Shown here piece by piece: positions 35,236-44,392 of a stretch of DNA of 64,000 nt (the first letter of the stretch is position 1; each line of letters begins with the position of its first letter). Both the position numbers and the translations under genes were made by a program. The notes under the pieces were generated by a model. The model searched no databases. It saw only the letters and a list, made by a program, of their open reading frames with translations, and was not told the origin of the DNA. Origin of the DNA: Mycobacterium sp. 3519A (lineage in GTDB: Bacteria > Actinomycetota > Actinomycetes > Mycobacteriales > Mycobacteriaceae); contig NZ_OESG01000014.1 of NCBI RefSeq assembly GCF_900240945.1, forward strand, positions 864,923 through 928,922, written 5' to 3'.

Positions 35236-36210
35236 TCAGTCGAGCACCACGACCATCTTCCCGCCGGCCTCGCCTGACTCCATGACGCGGTGCGCCTCGT
35301 GGATCTGGTCGAACGGGAACACACGCGACGGGGCGGCCTCCAATCGGCCGTCGGCCACCTGTTGCGCGATGTCCTGCAACGGCACGTCCGACAGCGGGAA
35401 ACCCGGTGTGCCGAACACGAAGCTGCCGAAGAAGTTCAAGTTCACCCCGCTGGCCATCCGCGCCAACGGGTTGAAGTCGCCGATCGGGTCGAGTCCGCCC
35501 AACCACCCCGCCAGGCATGCGCTGCCGCCGCGGCGCAGCATGTCGAGGGAGTCGAGAATGGTGCTGTTGCCGACCAGATCGAGCACCGCGTCCAGTTGTT
35601 TCGACTCGGCGATGCGGCCCGCCAGATCCCGCGCCTCGAGTTCGACGCGCGACACGCCGAGTTGTTCGAGCAGTCCGAACCGTTCGCGACTGCGGGTGGT
35701 GGCGATGACCCGCGCACCCGCGGCCACGCTCATCTTGACTGCGGCCTGTCCGAAAGACGAAGTGGCGCCGCGGATCAGGATGGTCTGCCCCGCAGCGAGT
35801 TCGAGGTTGCGGAACAGACATGTCCATGCCGTCGCGTACGTCTCCGGCAGCGCGGCGAGTTGCGACCACGGCAGGTCGGATTCGATGACGGCGACGTTCG
35901 CGGCGCGTACCCGGGTGTATTCGGCGTAACTGCCGTTGATGGTTCGCCCGAGACCGCCCATCAGCGCCGCCACTTTGGCGCCCACCGGAAACTCGCCGCC
36001 GGGGCAGGAATCGACGACGCCGACGCACTCGATGCCGCTGACCTCGGCGGCCTCGGCCCATTCGCCGCGCCGCATGTGCATCTCCGCGTGGTTGATGCCG
36101 AAGCCCTTGACCTCGATCACGACTTCGCCGTCCTTGGGCAGCGGCTTCGGGATTTCGGTGTAGACCAAACTGTCGAGCCCACCGAACTTGGTCAGGATGA
36201 TCGCGCGCAT
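35236..36210 (-). CDS. Zinc-free MDR-family NADPH oxidoreductase
   Basis: 324 residues from ATG 36210 (MRAIILTKFG, the common start of this group); ATG 36258 would add 16 residues. GroES-like part with GINHAEMHMRRGEW and SGIECVG; Rossmann part with ILIRGATSSFGQAAVKMS, where the usual GAxGGVG glycines are changed to GATSSFG, a known variant in this group. Probably reduces quinones or enals with NADPH. It is divergent from the gene at 36332 across a 121-bp gap that holds an inverted repeat. Confidence 0.83.
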   Translation of the reverse strand: MRAIILTKFGGLDSLVYTEIPKPLPKDGEVVIEVKGFGINHAEMHMRRGEWAEAAEVSGIECVGVVDSCPGGEFPVGAKVAALMGGLGRTINGSYAEYTRVRAANVAVIESDLPWSQLAALPETYATAWTCLFRNLELAAGQTILIRGATSSFGQAAVKMSVAAGARVIATTRSRERFGLLEQLGVSRVELEARDLAGRIAESKQLDAVLDLVGNSTILDSLDMLRRGGSACLAGWLGGLDPIGDFNPLARMASGVNLNFFGSFVFGTPGFPLSDVPLQDIAQQVADGRLEAAPSRVFPFDQIHEAHRVMESGEAGGKMVVVLD

Positions 36211-36277
36211 GCTCCGATCACTGGACTGCTCACGTACGACGGCGAGTGCATTCGGCATGCCGGCCTCCAGACAAGAT

Positions 36278-36293
36278 TGGGTTGAGCAACCCA
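36278..36293. promoter_or_regulatory. Inverted repeat TGGGTT-N4-AACCCA
   Basis: Perfect six-base arms with four bases between, in the gap between the divergent MDR gene and the gene at 36332. It also fits the TGGG-N8-CCCA pattern seen at 51351 and 52804. Likely a repressor operator. Confidence 0.5.
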
Positions 36294-36331
36294 GAATACG
36301 CGTAATCCCGGCGCGATGGCATCCTGGCGTC

Positions 36332-36988
36332 ATGGGGCTGTTGTTGGTCCGACTCGTCGAGTTGTTGATCGTCGTCGTGCCGCTCATCGGTCTCGGGTTC
36401 GCCGGAGTGAAGGCCATCTCCGCTGCTCGCGACCGCCAGCAGCAGGACCGCGAGTCAGTGGGCGCCGCGGCGACGACGGCGACCAGTCGGGCCGCGCAGT
36501 GGCGCGCCATCACCCGGACGATCAAGGAGCACGACCGAACAGACACCCGCTGGCTGGACTACGAACTGGACATCGGCAAGCTGCTCGACTTCCCGCTGAT
36601 GACCGATATGCGCAACCCGCTGACCGAGCGTTTCCACCGGGCCAAACTGCGGGCGGATCTGCTGCGGCCCGCTACCGCCGAGGATCTCCTCGACGACGGC
36701 GACGCCGCCCGCGAGTACCTGGACGCCGTCGAGAACTACGTGACGGCCTTCGACGTGGCGGAAAGCGAGGCGATACGCAAGCGGCGCAACGACTTCACCA
36801 AACCCGAGCAGCAGCGACTCACCCGCGCGCGCAGCGCCCTGCGGGTCGCGGTGGACGAGGGTGCGACGCGACAGGAGCGGGAGCAGGCCTATGCCGTCGC
36901 CGCGCGCGAACTCGACGGCCTGATCGTGCTGCCGGAGCGCTCCCGCGCCGCCATCGAGCGTGGGATTCTTGGTGAGCTCGACGGATGA
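36332..36988 (+). CDS. Hypothetical membrane-anchored protein with a helical cytoplasmic domain
   Basis: 218 residues from ATG 36332. One N-terminal hydrophobic helix (LLLVRLVELLIVVVPLIGLGF) is followed by ~190 charged, mostly helical residues rich in Arg, Glu and Ala (QQQDRESVG, RKRRNDFTKPEQQRLTRAR), probably coiled coil. No catalytic motif seen. Comparable short N-anchored helical proteins are common in mycobacteria and unassigned. Followed 27 bases later by the TMEM175-like channel. Confidence 0.7.
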   Translation: MGLLLVRLVELLIVVVPLIGLGFAGVKAISAARDRQQQDRESVGAAATTATSRAAQWRAITRTIKEHDRTDTRWLDYELDIGKLLDFPLMTDMRNPLTERFHRAKLRADLLRPATAEDLLDDGDAAREYLDAVENYVTAFDVAESEAIRKRRNDFTKPEQQRLTRARSALRVAVDEGATRQEREQAYAVAARELDGLIVLPERSRAAIERGILGELDG

Positions 36989-37015
36989 ACTTCGCCAAAG
37001 ATGCGGGAGGTCGGC

Positions 37016-37603
37016 GTGGCTACGCGACAGCTCGATGCGGACCGAGTGCGCCTGTTCTCCGACGGCGTCTTCGCCGTGCTCATCACGGTGCTGGTACTGG
37101 AACTGAAGCCGCCGCACGCCGACGGGTTCAGTGACCTGCTGCCGCTGTGGCCGACGGGGTTGAGCTACGCGGTCAGCTACTTCTTCATCGCGATCGTCTG
37201 GGTGAACCACCATCACTTGTTCGGCTACGCCGAAGCGGCCACGTCGCGGCTGGTGTGGTTCAACTTCGCGCACCTGTTCTCGGTGTCGCTGATCCCGTTC
37301 ACCACCGAGTGGATCGCCGACAGTCGATTGGCGTCGGCTCCGGTGGCGCTGTACGCGGGCGTCTTCGTCCTGGTCAACATCACTTACCTCGCGCTGTGCT
37401 GGGAAGCAGTCGATCGGCCGGCCCATGAAGACGTGTCGCAGCGGATGCGCCGACTGCTGCGGATGCGGTCATTCGTGACGATCGGAGTGTTCGTGGTGGC
37501 GGCGGTGCTGGCGCTGTGGTGGCCGGCGATCGCGATGGCGCTGATCTGTCTGTGCCTGATCGGCTATCTGCGCCCGGACGTCCCGGGCGCCCAAGCGTCC
37601 TGA
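37016..37603 (+). CDS. TMEM175-like potassium channel family protein
   Basis: 195 residues from GTG 37016, because GGGAGG lies five bases upstream; ATG 37001 would put that sequence inside the gene. The first helix has the family hallmark RLFSDGVFAVLITVLVLEL, followed by five more hydrophobic segments (LSYAVSYFFIAIVWVNHHHL, LVWFNFAHLFSVSLIPF and others). Bacterial TMEM175 proteins form tetrameric K+ channels with one six-helix repeat per subunit. It ends one base before the convergent nitroreductase gene. Confidence 0.85.
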   Translation: MATRQLDADRVRLFSDGVFAVLITVLVLELKPPHADGFSDLLPLWPTGLSYAVSYFFIAIVWVNHHHLFGYAEAATSRLVWFNFAHLFSVSLIPFTTEWIADSRLASAPVALYAGVFVLVNITYLALCWEAVDRPAHEDVSQRMRRLLRMRSFVTIGVFVVAAVLALWWPAIAMALICLCLIGYLRPDVPGAQAS

Positions 37604-37604
37604 C

Positions 37605-38120
37605 TCACCACTTGCCTCGGTGCACGACCTCGTCGATCGGCCTGCGGTCGGGTTTGACGATCGGCTTCAGCGGGCGGTCGGCCGGATGGCCGACGCCGAG
37701 CAGGTAGGCCACGATGTGGTCGTCGGGCACGCCGAGAATCGCGCGGGCCTTCTCCTGGTCGCCGACCGAGGAGTGCCCGGTGCCGATGCCCAGGTCGGTC
37801 GCGGCGAGGGTCATCGCCAGCGTGGCCTGACCCAGGTCGTACTGGTCGACCAGCTTGCGTCGCTCGTCGGGCGGCACCGGCGCGACCAGAACGATGGCCG
37901 CTGGCGCCGCGGCGATGTGGCCGGCGCCTGGCCAGACGGTCGAAAGTTCCTGTAGTTGGCCGGGATCGGTGACGATGACGAAATCCCACGGCTGGCGGTT
38001 CTTCGCCGACGGGGCGCGCCAGCCCGCCTCGACGATCCGCTGCAGAGCGTCGTCGGGCACCGGATCGGGCCGATAAGTCCTGACGTTTCGACGGGCTCGG
38101 ATCGCATCCCAGGTGTCCAC
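37605..38120 (-). CDS. Nitroreductase-family flavoprotein
   Basis: 171 residues from GTG 38120. N-terminal RARRNVRTYRPDPVPDD binds FMN phosphate; RAPSAKNRQPWDFVIVTD is the conserved second block; the C-terminal YLLGVGHPADRPLKPI ends with a basic tail. Dimeric FMN enzymes of this family reduce nitro groups, quinones or enones with NAD(P)H; the short length suggests a minimal member. Single gene. Confidence 0.85.
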   Translation of the reverse strand: MDTWDAIRARRNVRTYRPDPVPDDALQRIVEAGWRAPSAKNRQPWDFVIVTDPGQLQELSTVWPGAGHIAAAPAAIVLVAPVPPDERRKLVDQYDLGQATLAMTLAATDLGIGTGHSSVGDQEKARAILGVPDDHIVAYLLGVGHPADRPLKPIVKPDRRPIDEVVHRGKW

Positions 38121-38159
38121 GGGTTACTCAACGCCGGGGCGCCCGCAGATATTCGGTTC

Positions 38160-38861
38160 CTATGTTCTCGACCCGTTCGACGTGACGCGTTGGGCGGCGA
38201 AGTCAGCGGCTTGCTCCGTCATGCCGTTGACCGCGTACAGGTTGTGCGCGGCGTTGTCGGTCCCGGTCGTCGAGCAGATGTTGTCCTCGGGGATGCACAG
38301 GTCGATGGTCTTGCCCGTGTACAGCGCCCCGACCGTGATGGGCGGCGCCCCGGTGTAGATCATCTGCAGGAAACCGCTCGAGGGCTTGCCGAACAACGCC
38401 ACCGCCGCGACGTGCTTGGCCACTTCCGGAGCCATCGGCCCGGTGATGCCCGCGGGAAGCGCGAAACCGTTCGGCACCGAATCGACGGTCGTGTACGCGA
38501 CGACCGCCGCTCCTTGTGAGTAGCCGCCGAGCACGATCTTGGTGTCCGGGCAACTGTTCGCGACGTCGCGAACCTTGTTGCTCGCGTCGACCACACCGTC
38601 GGAGGCGGTCGCGAAGTCCAGCGACGCCGGATAGTTGACCGGGTAAACGTCGACCGACTTACCGGCGAGCCGACTGCTCAACGCATCGACGAACGCCTGC
38701 CCCGTCCCGCCGACACCCGCGGGCTCGAAAGTGCCTCTGGCGAATATCACTTCGACGTCGGGGCAGGGCGCCGCCGCCGCACCCGCACTACTGATGACAC
38801 TGCCGCAGACCGTCGAAACCGCGATGGCGGCCGCACCGACAACCCGACCGATGACGCTCAT
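38160..38861 (-). CDS. Secreted cutinase
   Basis: 233 residues from ATG 38861, preceded by GGAG. A signal peptide (VVGAAAIAVSTVCGSV to AGAAAAP) is followed by an alpha/beta-hydrolase of the cutinase family: CPDVEVIFARGTFEP, the nucleophile motif GGYSQGAAVV, and the C-terminal CIPEDNIC and His region (NAAHNLYAVNG). Cysteines at CPD, NSCPD, LCIPEDNIC allow the usual two disulfides. Mycobacterial cutinase-like proteins hydrolyse esters or act as phospholipases or thioesterases. Single gene. Confidence 0.9.
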   Translation of the reverse strand: MSVIGRVVGAAAIAVSTVCGSVISSAGAAAAPCPDVEVIFARGTFEPAGVGGTGQAFVDALSSRLAGKSVDVYPVNYPASLDFATASDGVVDASNKVRDVANSCPDTKIVLGGYSQGAAVVAYTTVDSVPNGFALPAGITGPMAPEVAKHVAAVALFGKPSSGFLQMIYTGAPPITVGALYTGKTIDLCIPEDNICSTTGTDNAAHNLYAVNGMTEQAADFAAQRVTSNGSRT

Positions 38862-38932
38862 TGGAGACTCCCGAACAACGTCGCTTCGCGAATGCCGCGG
38901 GTGAATACCCGGCCCGTTTGGACACCAAACGC

Positions 38933-39688
38933 CTACCCGAGATAGGCGTCGGCCCATGCGCCGATGATCCGCGCGGCGCGGCGCGCCTGCCCAGGACCGG
39001 TCAGCAGGTGTTCGGATCCTTCAAGGGAGACGAAGCTGCGCGGATGACGCGCGGTGCGGAAGATCTCGCTGGCGTTGGCGATGCCGACGGTGTTGTCGGT
39101 CGGGGAGTGCAGGATCAGCAGCGGCATCTTCAGGCCGCGGATCTTGTCGTGCAGCGCCGCCGCGCGGACGTCCTCAACGAACGCCCGCTTCAGGGTCAGG
39201 CAGCGCCCGCCGACCATCCACTGCGCGCTGCCCTCGGACAGCACCTGGTCGATCACCGCGTCATATTGCTGTTCGGCGTGGGAAGGGTCCATCGGCGCGC
39301 CGATGGTGGCCACCGCGGACACCCCGGGACACTGTCGCGCAGCGGCGATCACCGCGGCACCGCCGAAGGAATGGCCGACGAGAATGTCGGCGGGTGTGCC
39401 CTGTTCGGCCATGTACTCGCACGCCCGGATCACGTCGTTGACCTTCACGGTGAACGACCCGTCGCCCCAATCACCCTCCGAATCGCCGAGCCCAAGGGCG
39501 TCGAAGCGGAGCATGCCGATGCCGTCCTCGGCGAGCTGCTTGCAGATGCGCGCCGCTGCGGGCGAGTCCTTGCCGAGGGTGAATCCGTGCGAGAAGACGC
39601 CCCAGCCGCGCGGCTCGCCGGCGGGCCGGTCGATGGTGCCTGCCAGAGCGGGCCCCGTCGAGCTGAGGAAGGTGACACGCTCGGCCAT
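38933..39688 (-). CDS. Alpha/beta-hydrolase
   Basis: 251 residues from ATG 39688. Oxyanion-hole loop FSHGFTLGKDS, nucleophile elbow LVGHSFGGAAVI (Ser), acid in HSPTDNTVG and His in GSEHLL complete a Ser-Asp-His triad. It closely resembles the hydrolase half of hydrolase-OsmC fusion proteins, without the OsmC part. No export signal, so cytoplasmic; substrate unknown. Divergent from the CitE-like gene with 57 bp between. Confidence 0.83.
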   Translation of the reverse strand: MAERVTFLSSTGPALAGTIDRPAGEPRGWGVFSHGFTLGKDSPAAARICKQLAEDGIGMLRFDALGLGDSEGDWGDGSFTVKVNDVIRACEYMAEQGTPADILVGHSFGGAAVIAAARQCPGVSAVATIGAPMDPSHAEQQYDAVIDQVLSEGSAQWMVGGRCLTLKRAFVEDVRAAALHDKIRGLKMPLLILHSPTDNTVGIANASEIFRTARHPRSFVSLEGSEHLLTGPGQARRAARIIGAWADAYLG

Positions 39689-39745
39689 GCCGGAGGTTTA
39701 CCACCCCCCTTTGCCTTGCCGCCACCGTTAGGCCAGCATTGACGC

Positions 39746-40663
39746 ATGTCTGAACAGGTCACCACCGATGCGCCGGACCCGGCCGACGTCGGTTCGCGTA
39801 TCGATCCGGTTCTCGCGAGGAGCTGGCTGCTGGTGAACGGCGCGCAGGCTGACCGGTTCCAGGCCGCCGCTCACTCACGCGCCGACATCGTCGTACTGGA
39901 CATCGAGGACGCGGTCGCGCCGAAGGACAAGACCGCCGCACGCGACAACGTCGTGCAGTGGCTCGCGGCAGGCAACTCCGACTGGGTGCGGATCAACGGG
40001 TTCGGCACGCCGTGGTGGGCCGACGATCTGAAGGCCCTCGCAGGCACCTCCGTCGGCGGCGTCATGCTGGCGATGGTCGAATCGGTCGACCACGTCACCG
40101 AGACGGCGAAGCGGCTGGCAGGCGTGCCGATCGTGGCGCTGGTCGAGACGGCCCGCGGGTTGGAGCGCATCACCGAGATCGCGGCGGCCAAGGGCACCTT
40201 CCGGCTCGCGTTCGGCATCGGCGACTTCCGTCGCGACACCGGCTTCGGGGACGACCCGGCCACGTTGGCCTACACGCGGTCCCGGTTCACGATCGCCGCC
40301 AAGGCCGCGCATCTGCCCAGCGCGATCGACGGGCCGACCATCGGCTCGAATCCACTGAAGCTCATCGAGGCGACTGCGGTGTCGGTGGAGTTCGGGATGA
40401 CCGGCAAGATCTGCCTGAACCCCGACCAGTGCGCCGTCGTCAACGAGGGACTGTCCCCGTCGCAGGACGAAATAGCGTGGGCGAAGGAGTTTTTCGCGGA
40501 CTTCGAGCGCGACGGCGGAGAGATCCGCAACGGGTCCGACCTGCCGCGCATCGCCAGGGCCACCAAGATCCTGGAGCTGGCCCGCTCGTACGGCATCGAG
40601 GTGTCGCATTTCGACGACGAGCCGGTGCACATGCCTGCGCCGTCCGACACCTACCACTACTAG
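39746..40663 (+). CDS. CitE-like CoA-ester lyase (HpcH/HpaI family)
   Basis: 305 residues. TIM-barrel lyase with SWLLVNGAQADRFQAAAHSRAD, IVVLDIEDAVAPKDK (metal ligands), VRINGFGTPWWADDL, ALVETARGLERI (Glu metal ligand), GIGDFRRDTG and MTGKICLNPDQ, seen as separate blocks. Family members cleave or condense malyl-, methylmalyl- or citramalyl-CoA. No citrate-lyase alpha or acyl-carrier genes nearby, so it is a stand-alone CitE homologue. Confidence 0.85.
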   Translation: MSEQVTTDAPDPADVGSRIDPVLARSWLLVNGAQADRFQAAAHSRADIVVLDIEDAVAPKDKTAARDNVVQWLAAGNSDWVRINGFGTPWWADDLKALAGTSVGGVMLAMVESVDHVTETAKRLAGVPIVALVETARGLERITEIAAAKGTFRLAFGIGDFRRDTGFGDDPATLAYTRSRFTIAAKAAHLPSAIDGPTIGSNPLKLIEATAVSVEFGMTGKICLNPDQCAVVNEGLSPSQDEIAWAKEFFADFERDGGEIRNGSDLPRIARATKILELARSYGIEVSHFDDEPVHMPAPSDTYHY

Positions 40664-40681
40664 GTTTCGCGACGTTCGCGC

Positions 40682-42145
40682 CTAGGTGCCGCAGAACGTC
40701 CGGTAGGACGACCCGAAGTCGTCGGGCGCCGGTTCGGCGTAGCGCTCGAGACCGGGCCGTTCGTCGTACGGCGCGGTGACGGCGTCGAGCAGCCGGCCCA
40801 GCGGATCGAGGTCGCCGGCGGTGGCCGCAGACAACGCCTCTTCGACCAGGTGATTGCGCGGGATGTACACCGGGTTGACGCGGTCCATCGACTCGGCGTC
40901 CGGGCCCAACGCCCGCCACCGCGCCAGCCAACCGTCGAACCGGGCGAGGTCGACGAACAGGCCACGCGCGGGCTCGGTGTCGCCGCGGGCCGCCCGTCCC
41001 AGGTGTCGGTAGAACGACGTGTGGTCGACGCGGCTCTGCTCGAGTTGGTCGAGCAGTTCGGTGAGCAGCGGGACGGCCACCTCGTCGTCGACGTCGCGCA
41101 GCCCGAGCTTCGCCAGCATGCCCGTCGTCATCGCCGCCGTGTACCGACTGCGGAACCCGTCGAGTGACTCCTGGGCAAGCGTGACCGCGTGGTCGGCGTC
41201 GTCGGCGAACAGCGGCAGCAGCGTCTCGGCGAACCGGGCGAGGTTCCACGCCGCGACCGCGGGCTGCTGCCCGTACGCGTAGCGGCCCCAGCTGTCGATC
41301 GAGCTGAACACCGTGGCCGGGTCGTAGGCCTCCATGAACGCGCACGGCCCGTAGTCGATGGTCTCGCCGGAGATGGTCATGTTGTCGGTGTTCATCACCC
41401 CGTGCACGAAGCCGACGCACATCCACTGCGCGACCAGCGACGCCTGCGCCGCGACCACCGCCTCGAACAGCGCGCGATACGGATTGGCCGCCTCCGCCGC
41501 GGCCGGATGATGCCTGGCGATGGCGTGCTCGGCCAACCGGCGCACCAGGTCGACATCCCCGGCGTTGGCGGCGTATTGAAAGCTGCCGACCCGCAGATGG
41601 CTGCTCGCCACCCGGACCAGCAGCGCGCCCGGCAACGGGGTCTCCCTGATCACGTCGCGACCGGTTCCGACGACCGCCAGCGACCGGGTGGTCGGGATCC
41701 CGAGCGCGTGCATCGCCTCGCTGATGAGGTACTCGCGCAGCATCGGGCCGACTGCCGCCAGGCCGTCGCCGGCCCTGGCGAACGGAGTGGCGCCCGACCC
41801 CTTGAGCGCGACATCGCGAAGCGCACCGTCGGGCCGCGCGATCTCGCCGAGCAGCAGTGCGCGTCCGTCACCAAGGCGCGGGACGTACCCGCCGAACTGA
41901 TGGCCGGCGTACGCCTGCGCGACGGGGGTGGCGCCCTCGGGTACCGCGACGCCGGCCAGGAACCGCACGCCGTCAGGCGTCTGCAGCCATGCCGCGTCCA
42001 GACCCAGATCGGCGGCCAACTGGTCGTTGAGGATCAGCAGGCGGGGCTCGGGTGGCTCCTCGGCTTTCCAGGGCACCGTCATCTCGGGCAGTTCGCGGGC
42101 GAACCGGTCATCCAAAACGACGGTGGCATCCGAAGCAATGCTCAC
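40682..42145 (-). CDS. selO: SelO/YdiU family protein AMPylase
   Basis: 487 residues. SelO-type pseudokinase: [24 protein letters not shown] block ([20 protein letters not shown]), [35 protein letters not shown] with the metal-binding residues, and a C-terminal SSYRTFCGT with a penultimate-region Cys that is often redox-active. SelO transfers AMP from ATP to Ser/Thr/Tyr of target proteins. GTG start with TAGTCT seven bases upstream on the coding strand, so probably leaderless. Confidence 0.92.
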   Translation of the reverse strand: MSIASDATVVLDDRFARELPEMTVPWKAEEPPEPRLLILNDQLAADLGLDAAWLQTPDGVRFLAGVAVPEGATPVAQAYAGHQFGGYVPRLGDGRALLLGEIARPDGALRDVALKGSGATPFARAGDGLAAVGPMLREYLISEAMHALGIPTTRSLAVVGTGRDVIRETPLPGALLVRVASSHLRVGSFQYAANAGDVDLVRRLAEHAIARHHPAAAEAANPYRALFEAVVAAQASLVAQWMCVGFVHGVMNTDNMTISGETIDYGPCAFMEAYDPATVFSSIDSWGRYAYGQQPAVAAWNLARFAETLLPLFADDADHAVTLAQESLDGFRSRYTAAMTTGMLAKLGLRDVDDEVAVPLLTELLDQLEQSRVDHTSFYRHLGRAARGDTEPARGLFVDLARFDGWLARWRALGPDAESMDRVNPVYIPRNHLVEEALSAATAGDLDPLGRLLDAVTAPYDERPGLERYAEPAPDDFGSSYRTFCGT

Positions 42146-42152
42146 TTCACCC

Positions 42153-42158
42153 AGACTA
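42153..42158 (-). promoter_or_regulatory. Probable -10 box, leaderless selO transcript
   Basis: Minus strand TAGTCT, seven bases, then the GTG start at 42145. No Shine-Dalgarno sequence precedes the start. Confidence 0.55.
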
Positions 42159-42174
42159 CGGATGTTGTCGCACC

Positions 42175-42180
42175 TAGACT
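42175..42180 (+). promoter_or_regulatory. Probable -10 box, leaderless small secreted protein gene
   Basis: TAGACT followed by six bases and ATG 42187. With the selO box it makes a compact divergent pair of leaderless promoters 41 bp apart. Confidence 0.55.
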
Positions 42181-42186
42181 GAGCCG

Positions 42187-42423
42187 ATGCGACGGGTTGT
42201 GATCGCGGCGCTGTCCGCGTTGGCGTTGACAGCAGCGATGGCGTCCGCCGTCACCGCACCGCCCGCGGTCAACACCGCGTGCGCCGACGGCGAGACGGGC
42301 ACCACCGACCATTGCGCGCCGTTCTGCCTGCCGGGCCGTTACTTCGACTACGCCAACACCGGATTGTGCCTGCCGGACCCGCCGCCGCCTCCGCCGGCGC
42401 CGAATAACGTTGTGATGCAGTAA
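42187..42423 (+). CDS. Small secreted protein with a proline tail
   Basis: 78 residues. Signal peptide [22 protein letters not shown] followed by a mature region with four cysteines (NTACADG, DHCAPFC, TGLCLPD) and a run of prolines ([12 protein letters not shown]) near the C-terminus. Function unknown; short Cys-bearing exported proteins of this form are common in mycobacteria. Convergent with the lipoprotein gene, three bases between. Confidence 0.65.
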   Translation: MRRVVIAALSALALTAAMASAVTAPPAVNTACADGETGTTDHCAPFCLPGRYFDYANTGLCLPDPPPPPPAPNNVVMQ

Positions 42424-42426
42424 CTC

Positions 42427-42945
42427 TCAGCGGCGCGCTGAACCCGTCAGCGGTCCGCCACCGGCCGCCTGTAAAAGGCAGATGACCGTGCTGGGCATCG
42501 GGTTGTCCGACGTCCGGTCCTGGTTGGAGTCGATCAGGTACGTCATCGCCAGCGGCCCCGGCGCCTGCCCGGTGTACTGCTGCAGTCCCGCGCGGCACCG
42601 TTGATCCGCGACGTCGGCGATCGCGGCGTTGACCTCGACGTCGGTGCGCAGATAGACCTCCGCGGCGTGCGGCAGCGCGCAGTCGACGACGGGCACCGTG
42701 ACGACGCTCGGATCGGTCGGCGGCGGGTCGGCCAGACACTGTCCGACCTGGAGGTCAATCCACTTCTCGGTGCGCTGCGGTGGCGCGGGCGGCGGTGCGG
42801 GGATGGATGTGGTCGCGGCGGCCACCGTCGTCGCGGTCGACGTCGTCTTGGGTGCGACCGAACCGTCCGTGCCGCAGGCGGTCAGCAGCGCCAGCAGGGC
42901 GACACACCCGGCCGGCAAGCGCCAGGAACATCTCGAGAGCACCAT
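42427..42945 (-). CDS. Lipoprotein with a septum-formation-like domain
   Basis: 172 residues from ATG 42945, chosen over TTG 42957. Signal peptide with lipobox LTAC and Cys24, then a Thr/Ala/Pro linker. The soluble part has [12 protein letters not shown] and [15 protein letters not shown], the paired Cys and C-x-x-PHxAEV signature of the septum-formation/DUF4190-associated family, which is usually extracellular. Role not established. Also similar in layout to mycobacterial Lpp-type lipoproteins. Confidence 0.75.
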   Translation of the reverse strand: MVLSRCSWRLPAGCVALLALLTACGTDGSVAPKTTSTATTVAAATTSIPAPPPAPPQRTEKWIDLQVGQCLADPPPTDPSVVTVPVVDCALPHAAEVYLRTDVEVNAAIADVADQRCRAGLQQYTGQAPGPLAMTYLIDSNQDRTSDNPMPSTVICLLQAAGGGPLTGSARR

Positions 42946-42988
42946 TGGATGCCCCAATTGTGCCTCACGCCATGCAAATCAAGGTCAG

Positions 42989-43201
42989 TTAGTGCTGTGC
43001 CCACACTCCGTATGGCACGTACGGGTCGACGCCGTACGGCGTGTACGGATTCGCGCCGCCGTACGCGGACTGCGGATACACCGGCGCGGGCGCCACGACA
43101 TTCGAACCGCTGCCTGCGTCCGCCGCGGCCTGGCCCGCGAGTCCGACTGCCAACGCCACCAGCGCACCCGATACGGCGGTGGCAAAGGTGATCTTCTTCA
43201 T
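42989..43201 (-). CDS. Very small secreted protein with Tyr/Pro repeats
   Basis: 70 residues from ATG 43201, with GAGGAG seven bases upstream. Signal peptide MKKITFATAVSGALVALAVG, cleavage near AAADAG. The mature ~40 residues have Pro/Tyr/Gly repeats (YPQSAYGGANPYTPYGVDP). No cysteines or catalytic motif. Exported; function unknown. Confidence 0.6.
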   Translation of the reverse strand: MKKITFATAVSGALVALAVGLAGQAAADAGSGSNVVAPAPVYPQSAYGGANPYTPYGVDPYVPYGVWAQH

Positions 43202-43488
43202 TCGAAGCTCCTCGTTGGACAATCTCTTCGGATCGCCGGCGAACCCGGCATACCTATCTGACGAGTGAAACGCCCAGGTAGAACGCGGTCATCCCGCTGG
43301 CAGCATCTGTACCCGGCCTGGCAGGATTGCGCCGGGGATGCAATCACCGCCAGGGGCAGTGCAGGCGATGGCCGACGAGATGAGTAGAGCCGCTAATCTC
43401 GAAAAGCAGTAGATGAGGTCTGCTCCTCCCCGGCGGTCATCGTCGCCCTTCCGGACGGACAGACAATCGTGCAATGAGGAGCAACCTC
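43202..43488. other. 287-bp intergenic region before MTHFR, nothing recognised
   Basis: It holds the divergent control sequences of the small secreted gene and the MTHFR gene. I looked for a cobalamin or other riboswitch because of the folate/methionine context and saw no recognisable conserved core. Confidence 0.4.
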
Positions 43489-44382
43489 TTGACCCTCAAC
43501 ACCGTCGCGTTCGAGCTGGTACCCCCGAACGCCGATCTCGGCCCCGAACAGGCCGTGGAGGAAGCGCGCAAGGTGGTGCGCTTCGCCAAGGAGACCGGCA
43601 TCGACGACCGGATCGGACACGTGATGATCCCCGGGATGATCGAGGAGGACGAGGACCGTCCCATCGAGATGAAGCCCCGGATGGACGTGTTGGACTTCTG
43701 GAACGTCATCAAACCCGAACTGCCCGGCCTGAAGGGGTTGTGCACTCAGGTCACCGCCTTCATGGACGAGTCCGCGCTGCGGCACCGGTTGACGAACCTG
43801 CGCGACGCGGGCTTCGACGGCATCGCGTTCGTCGGGGTGCCGCGCACGATGAACGACGGTGAGGGCTCGGGCGTCGCACCCACCGACGCGCTGTCGATCT
43901 ACACCGAACTCGTGCCCAACCGTGGCGCCATCCTGATTCCGACCCGCGATGGCGAACACGGCCGGTTCAACTTCAAATGCGATCAGGGCGCGACGTACGG
44001 CATGACGCAGTTGCTGTACTCCGACGCGATCGTCGGCTTCCTCACCGAATTCGCCAAGACCACCGACCACCGGCCAGAGATACTGCTGTCCTTCGGGTTC
44101 GTGCCCAAGGTCGAGGCGCGCGTCGGGTTGATCAACTGGCTGATCCAGGACCCCGGCAACGCCGCGGTCGCCGACGAGCAGGCGTTCGTCACGCAGTTGG
44201 CGGAGACCGACCCGGCCCAGAAGCGCAAGATGATGGTCGACTTGTACAAGCGCGTCGTCGACGGCGTCGGCGGTCTGGGCTTCCCACTGAGCATCCACCT
44301 CGAAGCGGCGTACGGCGCGTCGGCGCCCGCCTTCGAGACGTTCGCGGAGATGCTCGACTACTGGTCACCCGCCAACGGCTAA
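43489..44382 (+). CDS. Mycobacterial-type methylenetetrahydrofolate reductase
   Basis: 297 residues from TTG 43489, with AGGAG seven bases upstream; ATG 43474 would add five residues but has that AGGAG inside it. The sequence (TLNTVAFELVPPNADLG, HVMIPGMIEEDEDRP, MKPRMDVLDFW, LEAAYGASAPAFETFAEMLD) is that of the unusual actinobacterial MTHFR related to M. tuberculosis Rv2172c, as I recall it. These enzymes make 5-methyltetrahydrofolate for methionine synthesis and differ from classic MetF in cofactor use. Confidence 0.85.
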   Translation: MTLNTVAFELVPPNADLGPEQAVEEARKVVRFAKETGIDDRIGHVMIPGMIEEDEDRPIEMKPRMDVLDFWNVIKPELPGLKGLCTQVTAFMDESALRHRLTNLRDAGFDGIAFVGVPRTMNDGEGSGVAPTDALSIYTELVPNRGAILIPTRDGEHGRFNFKCDQGATYGMTQLLYSDAIVGFLTEFAKTTDHRPEILLSFGFVPKVEARVGLINWLIQDPGNAAVADEQAFVTQLAETDPAQKRKMMVDLYKRVVDGVGGLGFPLSIHLEAAYGASAPAFETFAEMLDYWSPANG

Positions 44383-44385
44383 CCT
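44380..44385 (+). promoter_or_regulatory. Probable -10 box, leaderless hrpA transcript
   Basis: TAACCT, seven bases, then GTG 44393. The first three bases are the stop codon of the MTHFR gene, so hrpA may have its own promoter inside the operon. Confidence 0.5.
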
Positions 44386-44392
44386 GGCCGGA

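Noticed and set aside
43202..43488. Possible riboswitch upstream of MTHFR
   Set aside because: A cobalamin or SAM riboswitch would make sense with folate metabolism, but I find none of the conserved boxes.
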